64,000 nucleotides of DNA from Trachythela sp. YZ-2020 (lineage: Eukaryota; Cnidaria; Anthozoa; Malacalcyonacea; Clavulariidae), in assembly GCA_016169945.1 (NCBI GenBank), contig JADLSH010000373.1, positions 1,612,001-1,676,000 on the forward strand, written 5' to 3'. The position numbers were made by a program, and so were the translations under genes. A model generated the notes under the pieces. That model had not been told where the DNA came from and did no database searches. It was given only the letters and a program-made list of their open reading frames with translations. Shown here piece by piece: positions 34,077 to 45,710 of the stretch (position 1 is its first letter; every line of letters starts with the position of its first letter).

Positions 34077-34299
34077 CTTTTCTTTTAGTCCCTCCTGGTG
34101 TAAAAATCTTTGTCCTGCCACTTGTGGATGATGCACTGTTCGTGGTTGACTGCTCAGGGGAAGAAACAGTCATAGAAATTTGACTGGTTTCTGCTTGGGT
34201 TTCAGAAGCATTTGCCAACACATGCCAGTCGTTTTGCAATTCATACTTTAAACATTTAATTTTTACCTCTTTCCTCTCGATTTCTTGCCACTTGAGAAA
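34077..34299 (-). CDS. Candidate host gene exon 1 of 3 seen (223 nt)
   Basis: On the minus strand, an acceptor-like CCAACAG|TTTCTCAAG at 34299 opens FLKWQEIERKEVKIKCLKYE. A Ser/Thr-rich low-complexity stretch follows (QTSQISMTVSS-like, then NSASSTSGRTK), ending in the basic FTPGGTKRKG. The donor AAAG|GTAATA lies at 34077/34076. Phase 1 at its end joins cleanly to the exon at 32317. Without splicing, the frame would stop about 14 codons later. The Ser-rich linker with a basic patch suggests a nuclear or disordered region. No start codon is evident, so further 5' exons are expected to the right. Confidence 0.5.
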
Positions 34300-35339
34300 C
34301 TGTTGGTTTCAAAACGGAAGGTCAAAACGCAATGTTTTCGAAAATGTTTGATGGGAAAAAGCAAGTTTGTTATTTTCCATTGTTGGCAAAAGTTCCCATC
34401 TAATGCGTAAGTTTGGTCAGCAAATGCGCAATGCGGTTACGTAGCCTAGCCGCACTATGTCCGTTACGTAAAAACATAGGTTTCTAGATTAGGTTATATT
34501 CCGTTTTTTCTGCACAAAAACAGCCAACTAAGGCAGTAAACTTCATTGTGCTATAAGTCTTTAATATGGATGCTTGTGAGTAAGCATCGTTTTTACTATA
34601 GTTAGTTTTGTTTTACTTATTGTATTCTAGTTCGAACCGGAGACACAATCAGTCTCAACACTAACTATCGACACTATCATCTAATATATATTCTATAACT
34701 ACAATATACCACAATAAATGACAATCCAACCAGCAAATTATAGACATTCAGCAATCGAATGTGTGAATCAATCAACTGAAAACCTACAACATCGATTTCA
34801 CATTTCGACACCTTATTTCCTACCAGTCGTGATATTGTATTGTACATATCGTCAGTATTTCACACCTGTATATATCCTGTTATCTGTTTATTAAATTGTT
34901 ATAACCTCGTTGTCAAAATTCTACCATTGAGTTCGATTTATTCAACGCACCGCGTCTACCCCAAGTAGATTCATTTGGATGTTGTTCAAAATCTCAGATC
35001 TATTCAGATGAACACACAGAAATGTCACACGATTTTCTTATACTCCACGCTGTTTATGGGAATCTCGCTTTTGACATACAAACGCTTTGTATTCTTTTCA
35101 TGTTCACTGTCTATTTTGTCTTTTACGTCCGACATTTTGTTTGGTAATCGAGAAATTATTCAACGTGACAAACGTCTCCCTCGGGAAGTGTGAAGTCCCA
35201 GGAGTACAGTGTTGTGTCCTCACTGATTGGGTTTTTGGCAGGCAACTCCCTTTGTTTGTTTTGCTCTGCCCCCTCCCCGCCCACAAATTCCCTAGTTACC
35301 AAGCCCTTACTGTTTCTTTCTGCTTGACCAAACTTTTTA
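34300..35339. other. No gene seen
   Basis: If the minus-strand gene is real, its promoter or further 5' exons could lie here, but no convincing exon was found. Plus-strand frames at 34975-35330 look like chance. Confidence 0.35.
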
Positions 35340-35453
35340 TATGGATTGATGGCGTGAATAAATTAAATTCTCTTCTGCTTGAAAGGTTGGTATATATTTG
35401 GGAGTGGGAAACAAGAGTTGCCTGTGGAAGGGGCTATATATCAACAGGATTAA

Positions 35454-36345
35454 CTCTTTCTGGTCGGTCGCATTTTAATTATGTTGTCGCAAGTTGTCGC
35501 AAGAGCACTTTGAGTACGATCTCCTTTGCAAAATATTTACCCCCTGGCAATGAAATTAACACCATTGGAATCCTTACAAAATAAGCTTTTTAACGGTGGG
35601 CTATTTTGCCGACTAAACATTACAGAATCAAAAATACTAAAAGTTTAATCCCAAACATACCTCCAGTCATACTTCAGTTCAACTCAAACAATCTTTAATA
35701 TCTTTAATATCTTGAAAGACTTCTAATGGTCGAAATTTAGCTTTTTATCTGTTTCTTTAGGCTGTAAAACACGTGCCTTCGATACGGCTTTTAGAAATAT
35801 TTATTTTTAATTTTTTTTTATTTATTGGGAATTTTCCAGCATGCACGCGCTTGCCGTAGTTTGACTATATATGGTTTGCCCACACGCTTCAGTCCCAACA
35901 AAAAATCTTATATAGGGTATTGTACCCTGGGGAATTCATTCCGGCCACTTAAAAAACCATAGCAACAGTCTTTGTTTGTGTTTGGGCCTTTTCCGGTTGT
36001 TTTTGTCTGAAATTCCGGTTTGACCGTACGCTACATTTCAAATATCGCAGTAACTTTGTCAATTTTTATTGTGTTTCTTTGCAAGTTGGTCAGTATGTAC
36101 TGTTTTAAAGCTCTATAAAACGGTGTATTAGCGAAGATCACACAGTTTTTAAAACAAGTTACAAGGTACTGAATATATAATTAGTTTACGATAATAATAA
36201 ATATCAGATCACGGAGATCTGTAAAACAATGTGTTTAGCAATTGGTGGTATTTTCGTCCGTTTTGGGTGAGGGGCGCCAAAGATACAAGCGCTCAAAGTC
36301 ATCATGCTTTGGCGGTTGATATTCGACGGTGCCGTTTAGAAAGAG
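35454..36345 (-). mobile_element. TTAA-flanked DNA element, copy C (892 bp)
   Basis: This copy is in the opposite orientation to A and B, with CTCTTTCTGGTCGG at the left and the GCCGTTTAGAAAGAG end at the right. TTAA borders both sides (35450-35453 and 36346-36349). It shares the body of copy A, including the GGCGCCCCTCACCC block (here inverted at about 36265). It has no coding capacity. Confidence 0.88.
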
Positions 36346-36455
36346 TTAAAACCAAATAATTGATGTGTGTAATTGTACACATAATAAATTTTATTTAAAA
36401 ACTTAAGGATGAGGTTGTAAAATATTAAAGTGTTTCCAAATCTTGAATTCTGAGG

Positions 36456-36705
36456 TGTCGAGAATTTGCCCCTGAATAATCCCTGACACACTCGTTTTTA
36501 TTTCTATTTATTTAGACTAAGACACAAAATCACAAAACTTCTCACTCTCAGACTGTTTTTTACCACACCGTTTTTTTCGAATAATAACATTCACCGGTAT
36601 AATCCGGAACTTTCCGATCCACGATAGTTCGGTGAACAAAACAAGTTAAATTATACAAATATCAATGTAAATAATTATGTCTATATTGTTGTCAAGTTTC
36701 CCACA
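36456..36705 (-). repeat. 3' LTR of the BEL/Pao element (~250 bp)
   Basis: On the minus strand, a GGGGGAGAG polypurine tract precedes TGTGGGAAACTTGAC at 36705. The stretch contains AATAAA-like signals and plausibly ends TCTCGACA at 36456. TG...CA termini and position directly after pol support an LTR. The 5' LTR is not found at the other end of the relic. Confidence 0.55.
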
Positions 36706-37473
36706 CTCTCCCCCATATACGTTGTTCAACCATTCTCTTTGTAACTGGATGGGTGTTGGGTAGATAGACCGGATATTGTCCCTGGATACGTCCTCGACAC
36801 TCTAGTATGCCTTGCACGTTGACCTGCAGATTTAGATGCAACTGATCTTCTTCAATGTCACAATTGGCTTGTGCTCGTTTTATCCAGAAAGTATGTTGCT
36901 CATCAAGCTCAGCAGTGGTCAAAGGCCCTTTCACTCGTTGATCTGGATTTCGAACATTGAATAGGAACCTTGATACCCACGCACACACTCGTAAGATCTT
37001 TCTCATGCTCGACTTCGATAAAAGGTCATTGAAACTGTCCTCAGCAACTTCAACGACTGCGGCAAAGACATCCCGAACAACCTTTGCTTCTACATCACTT
37101 TCCTTTGTGGCTCTAGTCGTAATATCTGCAGGCCATTGCTCCTTGACAGATAACCATTCCGGCCCATCCCACCAATGCTTGTTGTCTTTCACCTCACCAC
37201 CTCTGCTCCCGAGGTCAGCTGAATTCTCCTGAGTAGGTACATGGCTCCACTGGATCTGTGAATGAGACCGAATCTTGCAAAACCGACTCACAACAAATTG
37301 CTTATAGTCACCTGCACCTTGTATCCAGTGGAGGGTGATGGTGCTATCCAACCAACCATGGGAACTCATCACAGGGAATCCATCTAAAACCTCTTGCACA
37401 TTACTCACCAGATTTGCAGCCATGTGCGCTGACATGAGCTCAAGACGCGGTATCGTCAATCCTTGCTTTGCTA
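36706..37473 (-). pseudogene. BEL/Pao pol, RNase H to start of integrase
   Basis: On the minus strand, this part holds LTIPRLELMSAHMAANLV (A17/Pao RNase H region), DSTITLHWIQG, HVPTQENSADLGSRG and DGPEWL. The integrase zinc-region helix TTAELDEQHTFWIKRAQ follows. It ends at HPVTKRMVEQRIWGRVW with a stop at the edge of the LTR, so the integrase core is deleted. The N-terminal half of the same protein is found 3.2 kb away at 40691-42905, separated by an inserted fold-back element. Confidence 0.92.
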
Positions 37474-37481
37474 GTCTAGAC

Positions 37482-40400
37482 CACTGATCTGAGAGTACAC
37501 TGGATAGAGCAACCTTACCTATGAAAAGTGAAGCCAGTTTTCGACGTGCAAATTTACTTCCGGAGCCCCAAAGCAGCGTGAATCAATATGGCGTTCTATG
37601 GGGAAATATATTTTCGAAGCCAATATCTCGCAATTGCTAGCAATTCACAAAGGCTATACAAGCTTGTTCACACTAATTTTGAAAGAACACAATGTGACTA
37701 TAGTTTGTAACAAGAAATTTCAAGAGTACGCTTATACATCGCAGTAAAATTGGTTTCAAGAGTGGCATATTCTGTGTCCATTATGGCAACTGTGACTTAA
37801 AATTCTGGAACTTTGCCTTGTAAATACGACATTGTGATACGATGTACTACAGAACATTTTAAGCAAACGGTAAGGAATCAATCGCCTGTTGACATTCGCT
37901 GTTTATTAAAACAAACGGGAGCTTACTAGTATGTAAAATATAGAAGATGCAGTTTTTATCTTAGGAAATTTATTTCATGTCATTTTGGTATGTTTTGTTT
38001 GTCATGTTGGTATAATGTTGTGTAGCGAAAAGTGTATAAGTAACCGAAAACTATGAGAATTAATGATGTGCATGGCTATTAAAAGGTTGTTTTATTCTTA
38101 GATCTTTCTGTGATATCAAAGTCAAAGACTAGAAGAAATTTCATGGATGAATCTATTAATAAACCCTACATTTCTTGTGATATTAAACAGGCTATAACTA
38201 CTCTGTCTAACACCAGACAATATTATCTTGTCAAAGGGAGAGACACCAGCACTGTAGCATTAGCTGTTCTGTATCAACATTAATGTTCTCTACCAACATT
38301 ACAGTTATGTATTAATTGTACACTTTCATTGTACAATTGCATATACATTTTTAAAGTATACTTGTTGTGATGTCTCATTGGACTGTCAAAAGAAATAGAT
38401 CATATATATTATACCTCACAATAAGTTTGTCCAATCAGAGAACTAGGCTTGTACCACATGTCCGTGGTATTTTTGAGCGAATACCATGCCCCTGGCAACT
38501 TGTACACTGAGTTGTTTCCCCGGGGCATGGTATTCAAGTCGAATACCACACTTGAGTGGGGAATTCGACTTTTGAATACCCCGCTCGTACCCAGTTCGTA
38601 CAAGGTTCGGTATAATATATCATTTATAGACCTTTCACTTGGGGTATTCCACAAAAAATTACCCTGAGGCATGAAATTTATCAGGTCTATAACTGATAAA
38701 TATGTGCTTACATTTCCCTAAATATAGGAGCAATAAGCTCCTGTAAAGGAGCCTGTCATTTTTGACAAAGCATGTAAATATAATAAATAATACATTGTAT
38801 ATATAGCATGCAAAAAATGTGCCTCTTATTAAAAAAAGGCTTTTATTACCCATTTTCCAGTTGATCTTGTCACTGATGAGATAGTCAGTGACAAGCCCAT
38901 CTGGGGAATGACTAACTAATGGTTTGAAACATATATACTGAATTTATTTCTTTGTTTGCAAAATGTAGGCAAGATTGCTACAATTACAAAATGTTTTACC
39001 AAAATGTTCAACTGTTCCATCACAAAGATTAAATCAGGAAAACTAAAACATTAGTTTCCCACAGAAGAGACTAATTCTGCATGTTATTGGTTACTTATTT
39101 AGATACAATAATTTTCTTGCAGTAATAAATTTAAATGGTAAGAGGGCACTTAGCATGTTGGTCTAATTACTTAAGGGATGATTATTTTTTATGTGGACCA
39201 GGCTAGCACAGTCTCTATGCTAGCATGCCTTCTTGCCAGTTATCTATACACCACCAATTCACATGCCTGTGGAGCACTGATCTATTATAATTAAGGGCAA
39301 TGATTAAGGGGCTGTGGAAGAATGTTGCTTATTTAAATCTCTACTTAACTAATATAGTGTATAAATGATGTCACACTGTAAATTTTACTAAATTGAATAA
39401 ACAAGTGGAACAAACTGTTTTATTTCATTTTACTTCATGAGGTGTAAGGATAAGATATTCATTGTATTTTGTTACTAGAAAATCATTGCAGAAATGATTA
39501 AACAATAGATTGAGATCAGTTTGTAAAATAGGTGCGAAAGATGCAAAACTGGTGCCTTTTTCAGTTTCACTGCTTTGAATTCGCATGTTTTGTATTTCTG
39601 TCTGAGGGTTTCAAAAACTGTTTTTATCAAAACAATTAAGGAGTTAAGTACAGCAATAAATAAGAAAGCTATAGTATAGAAACATGCCATGACAGGCCCC
39701 TTTACAGGAGCTTATTGCTCCTATATTTAGGGAAATATAAGCACATATATATGATATATTTCTTTTGACAGTCCATTGAGACATTATCACAACACGTATA
39801 CTTTAAAAACTTCAGTCAGAAATCAACAATGAAAGAGTACAATTAATACATAACTATAATGTTGGTAGAGAACATTTTAATGTTGATACAGAACAGCTAA
39901 TGCTACAGTGCTGGTGTCCCTCCCTTTGAAAGTTAATATTGTCTGGTGTTAGACAGAGTAGTTTAATATAGCCTGTTTGATATCACAAGAAATGTAGGGT
40001 TTATTAATAGATTCATCCATGAAATTTCTTCTAGTCTTTGACTTTGATATCACAGAAAGATCTAAGAATAAAACAACCTTTTAATAGCCATGCACATCAT
40101 TAATTCTCATAGTTTTCGGTTACTTATACACTTTTCGCTACACAACATTATACCAACATAACAAACAAAACATACCAAAATGACATGAAAAAAATTTCCT
40201 AAGATAAAAACTGTATCTTCTATATTTTATATACTAGTAAGCTCCCGTTTGTTTGAATAAACAGCGAATGTCAACAGGCGATTGATTCCTTACCGTTTGC
40301 TTAAAATGTTCTGTAGTACATCGTATCACGATGTCGTATTTACAAGGCAAAGTTCCAGAATTTTAAGTCACAGTTGCCATAATGGACACAGAATATGCCA

Positions 40401-40682
40401 CTCTTGAAACCAATTTTACTGCGATGTATAAGCGTACTCTTGAAATTTCTTGCTACAAAACTATAGTCACATTGTGTTCTTTCAAAATTAGTGTGAACAA
40501 GCTTCTATAGCCTTTGTGAATTGCTAGCAATTGCGAGATATCGGCTTCGAAAATATATTTCCCCATAGAACGCCATATTGATTCACGCTGCTTTGGGGCT
40601 CCGGAAGTAAATTTGCACGTCGAAAACTGGCTTCACTTTTCATAGGTAAGGTTGCTCTATCCAGTGTACTCTCAGATCAGTG
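37482..40682. mobile_element. 3.2-kb fold-back DNA element with ~1-kb arms, hAT-like target site
   Basis: The ends are CACTGATCTGAGAGTACAC and its exact inverse, and the arms stay nearly identical for about 930 bases (37482-38408 versus 39757-40682). They resume for about 70 more (38696-38765 versus 39685-39745). GTCTAGAC borders the element on both sides (37474-37481 and 40683-40690). The BEL/Pao RNase H codons are continuous once one copy is removed, so this is a true 8-bp target duplication. It fits the hAT target pattern nTnnnnAn. The ~900-bp centre has no transposase. Confidence 0.9.
38411..38695. mobile_element. ~285-bp insertion in the left arm of the fold-back element
   Basis: The right arm (39745-39760) lacks this stretch, which shows that it was added after the arms formed. 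It is internally palindromic around CATGTCCGTGGTATT and CCCCGGGGCATGG. No clear superfamily ends were found. Confidence 0.65.
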
Positions 40683-40690
40683 GTCTAGAC

Positions 40691-42905
40691 TTTGCTGCCA
40701 CTAGACCCTGCATCACCCCGGACTTTTGTCTGACAAAAGGCGGCGACACTCCCTTGATGCTTGCGTCACCGAAAGTATGAAGTTCTATGGACTCGATGTC
40801 ATCTTGATGCCTAACCAATGTTCCTGCTGTGGTCACTTTGTCTGGAAGTAGTTGCTCCGACCGCGACCATTTCTTCATCAGCTCACTTGGCAAAGGAATG
40901 TCCCATGCAACCTTCCTCTCATACACTTCTCGATAAATGAACCTCCCTTGTAGGATTTGCGGCGAAGCAAGCCCCAGGGGATCGTAGGTCTTGGCTAATT
41001 TCCGTAACACCCCTCGCTTGGTCGGCTTCGCTATCTCGTCCGGTACAACAACGCCTATCTCATCATCACGTTTATTCCAGGAGAGACCAAGGATACTTGA
41101 GTCTCCCCCACCAGGCGTCCCCAACTGCTGCTTGGCAAACGATTGCTCCCCTGTCACGTTCGCTGTCGATTCTTCCAGCTCTGCTGTGTTAGAATGCCAT
41201 TTATGTAGGGTAAAACAGGCATCTTGAAAGATCCTGGTCGCTTCTTGTTTAAACTGTTCCGCCCCTTACACTGTAGTCTTCCCTATGATGAGGTAATCGA
41301 CATACATACTCTTACGAATCTCTGCAACTACATCTGGAGCATGGTTTTCCCACAATTCAAGATGCTGTTCGATCACCCCTCAAGAATAGTGATGGGGCAA
41401 GACCAAATAGGGCCCTGGTAAATCTTAAAGTTTCAACTCTCGACTGTTCGTCAGGCGCCCAGTGAAATGCCAGTGCATCTCGCTCAGCTTCCTTGATGCG
41501 CACTTGTAAGAACGCTTGCTTTAGATCTCCCATCAAAGCTATTGGATGAAATTGCATCCACACCAGCACATTCCAGAGTTGGTTTTGAAGAGGCAGCCCG
41601 CGTTTAAACATTCATTCAGACTAGGAGCACCTGGGTGTGCACGAGCCAATGTGTTGTACACAATTTGTACTTTAATCGACTCCGCTGTTTCTTTAACAAC
41701 GGCTTTGTGTAGTATGTAGAATTCATTAAATCCCTGGTGACATTATGGTCCACCCAAACTTAGTTTCCTCTGCCACAGGCTCTCCAGGCTGACCAACACG
41801 GGGGGACTCTGCAGTCTTTATCGCTGCGTAATCACTTGCTCCAAGAGTCCGGTGAACAGGCTAGAAGCGTTTAGAATCATTATCCACAATGCTGACTCCT
41901 TCTAGATGCTTAAACAACTGCGAATAATGTGGTAAAGAGTTTTCCCCGTTCTACTCTGGTGACCTCCACTTGCAATTTCTCTTTGCCATCGGTAGATGCA
42001 ACACCTATTATGAACAAACTTACTTCACATGTTGAGGAGCCGAGCATCATCTCAATTTTTCGTGCTTCCTTTGATTGCGATCGTTTTGGCTGTCTGTCTA
42101 GCAGAGCTGCTGAAGCATAAGAACTCCCAGCTCCTGTATCCAGTAGGGCACGGCACTCAACTCCGTCAACATTCACGTTTACTATTGGATATACCACTTG
42201 CTTGCCACCTTGTTCAGTAGCTAATAACTTCTCCTTCATCCTGCAAATAGATGTGTGGTGTTTTTGATTGCATCGTTGACACCCGGAAGTGCTTAGAAGA
42301 CACCCAAACAACCGTTTTGTTGCTAGAATTTTCTTTCTTTCGTTCACATCTACCACGTGTGTACACTCGAGAGATTTGTGATTGACGTCATCACAATAAA
42401 CGCACCCATGTTTCTTTGTGCCAGTGTTAAAGATTTTGTCCGATCTGTCCCTTTGCTTCCCTTTTTTTTACCACTCTCCTTGTTGCACAGATTAATGTCT
42501 CTCCATACTCTTAATGCCTTAACTAGCTGTGCTAAGCCCCAATCCTGTCAACCTTCCTGTCCCCTCACAATATCACTCTTTATCCCCAGTAGTTTATCAA
42601 GTACACTTCTTGCGATTCCATTAACACGATCTAATTTGCCTAGAGTCTCTAGTGACTGTACGTTATATAATCTAAATATGTCCGCTCTTATTTTTGGCTC
42701 TACAAGTTCTTTTAAATATGCGAACTTTGTCACCAATTTTCGTATTTCCCATCGAATTTCGTTATAGCAAGTTTAGGTAGCTTCGTTGAAACAGCTTTGG
42801 TTGAACTCTGTTTGGTTGCTTCCAATGTCTTTTGAAACTTTAATTGTTGCTCGAATAACTCGTGCTCTTTTGTGGCAGGCACCACTCGCTTTTTTTGGTT
42901 GTGCA
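40691..42905 (-). pseudogene. BEL/Pao gag, protease and reverse transcriptase, decayed
   Basis: Reading the minus strand from 42905: a gag start region (FDGKYENW, VTKFAYLKELVEPKIRADIF), then two zinc knuckles (CVYCDDVNHKSLEC and CQRCNQKHHTSIC). The aspartic protease follows with ALLDTGAGSSYAS (about 42110), then RT text LWNVLVWMQFHPIALMGDLK and TLRFTRALFGLAPS. The catalytic box reads YVDY at 41293-41304 in place of YVDD, losing an essential Asp. Downstream are GLSWNKRDDEIG, KLAKTYDPLGLASP and HTFGDASIKG. Several shifts are present. The right edge is cut at about 42905 by other repeats, and no 5' LTR is seen. Confidence 0.92.
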
Positions 42906-43383
42906 TTCTAAATCCTGCACAACCAAAAAAAGCGCGCTCTCTAAACAAAACTCCCTCCCCCACAATAGAACACCTGCCACGCAGGCTAGGCATGTACTAG
43001 CTCCAACGCGTTGTCTCATTAACTTAAATTAATATTATCTATAAATAAAATTTGGTAAAATGTTTCTCATACCGCGGAGCAGTATCATGGAATACGTCTT
43101 CCTCATGAAATTGTTGACAAAGAGTGTCTCTCACTAGATTGACTGCGGGACGTTTTTTCCCAAATATAAATGCTCCATTTCGCTCGATTTCGGGATGGAA
43201 CAAAACACGTCCCGCTTACATATAAACGAAACGCAACGAATATCAGAGAAATATAATCATGTCGCGATCCCAATCATCGTCCCACGATAGCTACAGGACT
43301 ATATACCACAAAATATTTTCTAATATAATTGTTAATGAAGGTTAACGTTGATTTAAACATTATTTTGATGAATAACTATTATG

Positions 43384-43440
43384 AATAGCAAAGCGTAGAA
43401 TTTTATGAGTTATAGCGTGGAATAGCAAAGCGTAGAACTA
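43384..43440 (+). repeat. Short direct repeat
   Basis: GAATAGCAAAGCGTAGAA occurs at about 43384 and 43421. No function is evident. Confidence 0.6.
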
Positions 43441-43628
43441 GAGAAATACACACTAAATAACATTTTACAGGTTTAATAAATGAATTTGAGCAATATTTGC
43501 AACGACTTGCAAGCTCCATGAGGCGTGCAGTTGCGAGCTCATGAATTGCGTGCAGTTGTAATATAACTTTAGTAATTTAGCTCGCATAACATTAATTTCT
43601 TATTATGCTGTAAATTACTTATTTCTAG

Positions 43629-43655
43629 GAAGAGGTGGAAGATATCATGGAACAG
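43629..43655 (+). other. Possible 27-nt microexon
   Basis: A pyrimidine-rich acceptor (TATTTCTAG) and a consensus donor (CAG|GTAAGTG) bracket exactly 27 bases that encode EEVEDIMEQ in phase 0. Splice signals this good around so short a multiple of three are uncommon by chance, but no partner exons were identified. Confidence 0.3.
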
Positions 43656-45048
43656 GTAAGTGAAGGGCAGGTGGTGTACTACTCCAGTTGACGAATGTCT
43701 GGCACCCCCATCCCTGTAGCAAAGCCATAGGGAAGGGGCAATTGGTGGTGCCTGCCACACTCTTGCCCATGACGACAATCATGGAAAAAAGTTAATGAAG
43801 CACGTAAAAATCAGTAAAATATATGTGTGGAAAGTGTTGGGCATTTCTTGCACACCAACGTGTTTTACTACTCAATCCAGTCTGCGTTGGGGAACGTGCC
43901 TCTGGTAGGGTCCAGGGGTTTCGAGAAATAGGGTTATGCCTCTTTGGGCCCTATTTTAAGAGAGCAATGTGTGCATGCATTGATTTGGTTATATCAAATA
44001 ACCAACTTCAAATTACTTGGTTATATTAAACAAGACGCCTGCTCAGGCGTTCACACTGGCATTATAATGCGTGCTGGTGTGTGAAAACTATACGACCCTA
44101 TGATAACCGTTGCAAAATTTCTATGTCTCCAAGCCCTCCAAGTCACAAAATTTCAAGGATTTTAATACGTCTGTAGACAGGCTATAGGGTTCAACTAATA
44201 CGCAGGTAATATACTACAAACATTCTAGTATGTTAGGTTTATAAATTCAAAGAAAACTACATCAATAGTAAACAAACCGAAAAAAAACGTTGACGAAAAA
44301 AACGAAGAATTTTCGCACAGAAAATTAGGGAATCTCAACACTGGGCATTACGGCCAGTGTAATACCAACTTTAAAACTGTGATTTAATTTGGTTATATCA
44401 AATAACCAAAAATGTTCGAACACTTGGCGCACCAAATTACGTAAACAACGCAAAACACATTAAGCCACCCCTCCCAGAGGCGTAGATTGTAAATTTTCGG
44501 AATGTTTCCCACGTTGTGACACGAGGTTCACGTTGTTTTCTCCTGCTTTGTCATGGCTTCAGATAGATTGGAAAGATCGTTAACCGAAGCTATCGGAAGG
44601 ACAATTCGAGAAACATTCAGGCGCGAAGTAAATTCACCGTTCATGTCATGTTCAATTATACATAATTGTAAACAAATTTCTAGCCGAGGCGCTACTGACC
44701 CAGCGGAGCCTAGTAGAATCTGGCATATTCAGACTTTATTTACGAACTAGGTCTGCTTATGTGGTGATTTAACGTTCCTATAATAAGGACTGAGTATATC
44801 AATGTGACATCTTGTATTCGCCACTTGCATTTCACTGATCTAGATCACTGACTAGAATATTCATAGCAGAGCACTAGCAGAAGGGAGGGCAACAACAGCC
44901 TAATCGCTCACAGACGAGTCCAGTATAAAATTATATTCATGAATAATGGCTGCTCCAATGCAGCTTCAAATGTCTGCATTAGTTGCATTGGAATTATCTC
45001 TATGGAATTGTCCATGTCCAGCAAATAACGAAAGTAAACTCTAATCCA

Positions 45049-45062
45049 AACCCTAACCCTAA
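45049..45062 (-). repeat. Short interstitial telomere-like run
   Basis: AACCCTAACCCTAA is two and a half telomere units. A second run (TTAGGGTTAGGGTTAG) is at about 48758-48773. Both are too short to indicate a chromosome end. Confidence 0.6.
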
Positions 45063-45477
45063 TTCGTGTTTGTAGGACATGGAATTATTCCGTCTTGGTC
45101 AAAACTCCCACTCTGACCAGATATGGGGTTTTAATTGACTATTGCATAAAACTGATGTGACAACCCAAATATTGAAGCTGGTTACATTATTTTGAAAGCC
45201 AGTGTAATTTTGCAAATATCGTGACATGCCTTTTGACTCCATTTTCAGTACTTTTTGAATGCGTGGCATGAGTGTCCCTGGGGCCATTTCAATTTTTCCC
45301 GCCATTTCTGGAATGAACAAAGCAAACATTAGAATCTACATTGGAGTAGCCATTATTCATGAATACAATTTTATACTGACAGCGATTAATATTCCTGCGA
45401 GTGGCACAAAGTCAAAGAGCCATATTTTGAAAACGATACATTTATGAATATTCTAGTCAGTGAGATCTCAGTCCTTA

Positions 45478-45710
45478 GGGACCGGTCATAAAGTATGTGT
45501 ACTGGGGGGGTGGAGGGTATTCCAAAATACTACCATAAAATTTGGCACCCCCCCCCGAAAAGCGTCGGAAAATATTTAATACCCCCCTCAAAGGTGATGA
45601 AATATTTCGTAATTCGTCTCATACCCCCACCCAAAAGGTTAGATAATTTGTTTCGTCCCCCCCCCAACTTACCCTCCACCCCCCAGTACACATACTTTAT
45701 GACCGGTCCC
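45478..45710. mobile_element. 233-bp Harbinger-like MITE with verified TTA target
   Basis: The ends are GGGACCGGTCATAAAGTATG and its exact inverse, extending through GTGTACTGGGGGG. TTA borders both sides (45475-45477 and 45711-45713). The opposite arm of the surrounding inverted repeat keeps the uninterrupted site with a single TTA (about 44779-44793, reading TCCTATAATAAGGACTG), which proves the boundaries. The body is rich in C-runs and does not code. Confidence 0.93.

Noticed and set aside
38868..38905. CTGATGAG resembling a hammerhead core inside the fold-back element
   Set aside because: It belongs to a simple hairpin (CTTGTCACTGA / TCAGTGACAAG) and there is no GAAA box or third stem.
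42029..42220. Plus-strand frames opposite the BEL protease
   Set aside because: They are complementary to clear gag-protease coding on the minus strand.
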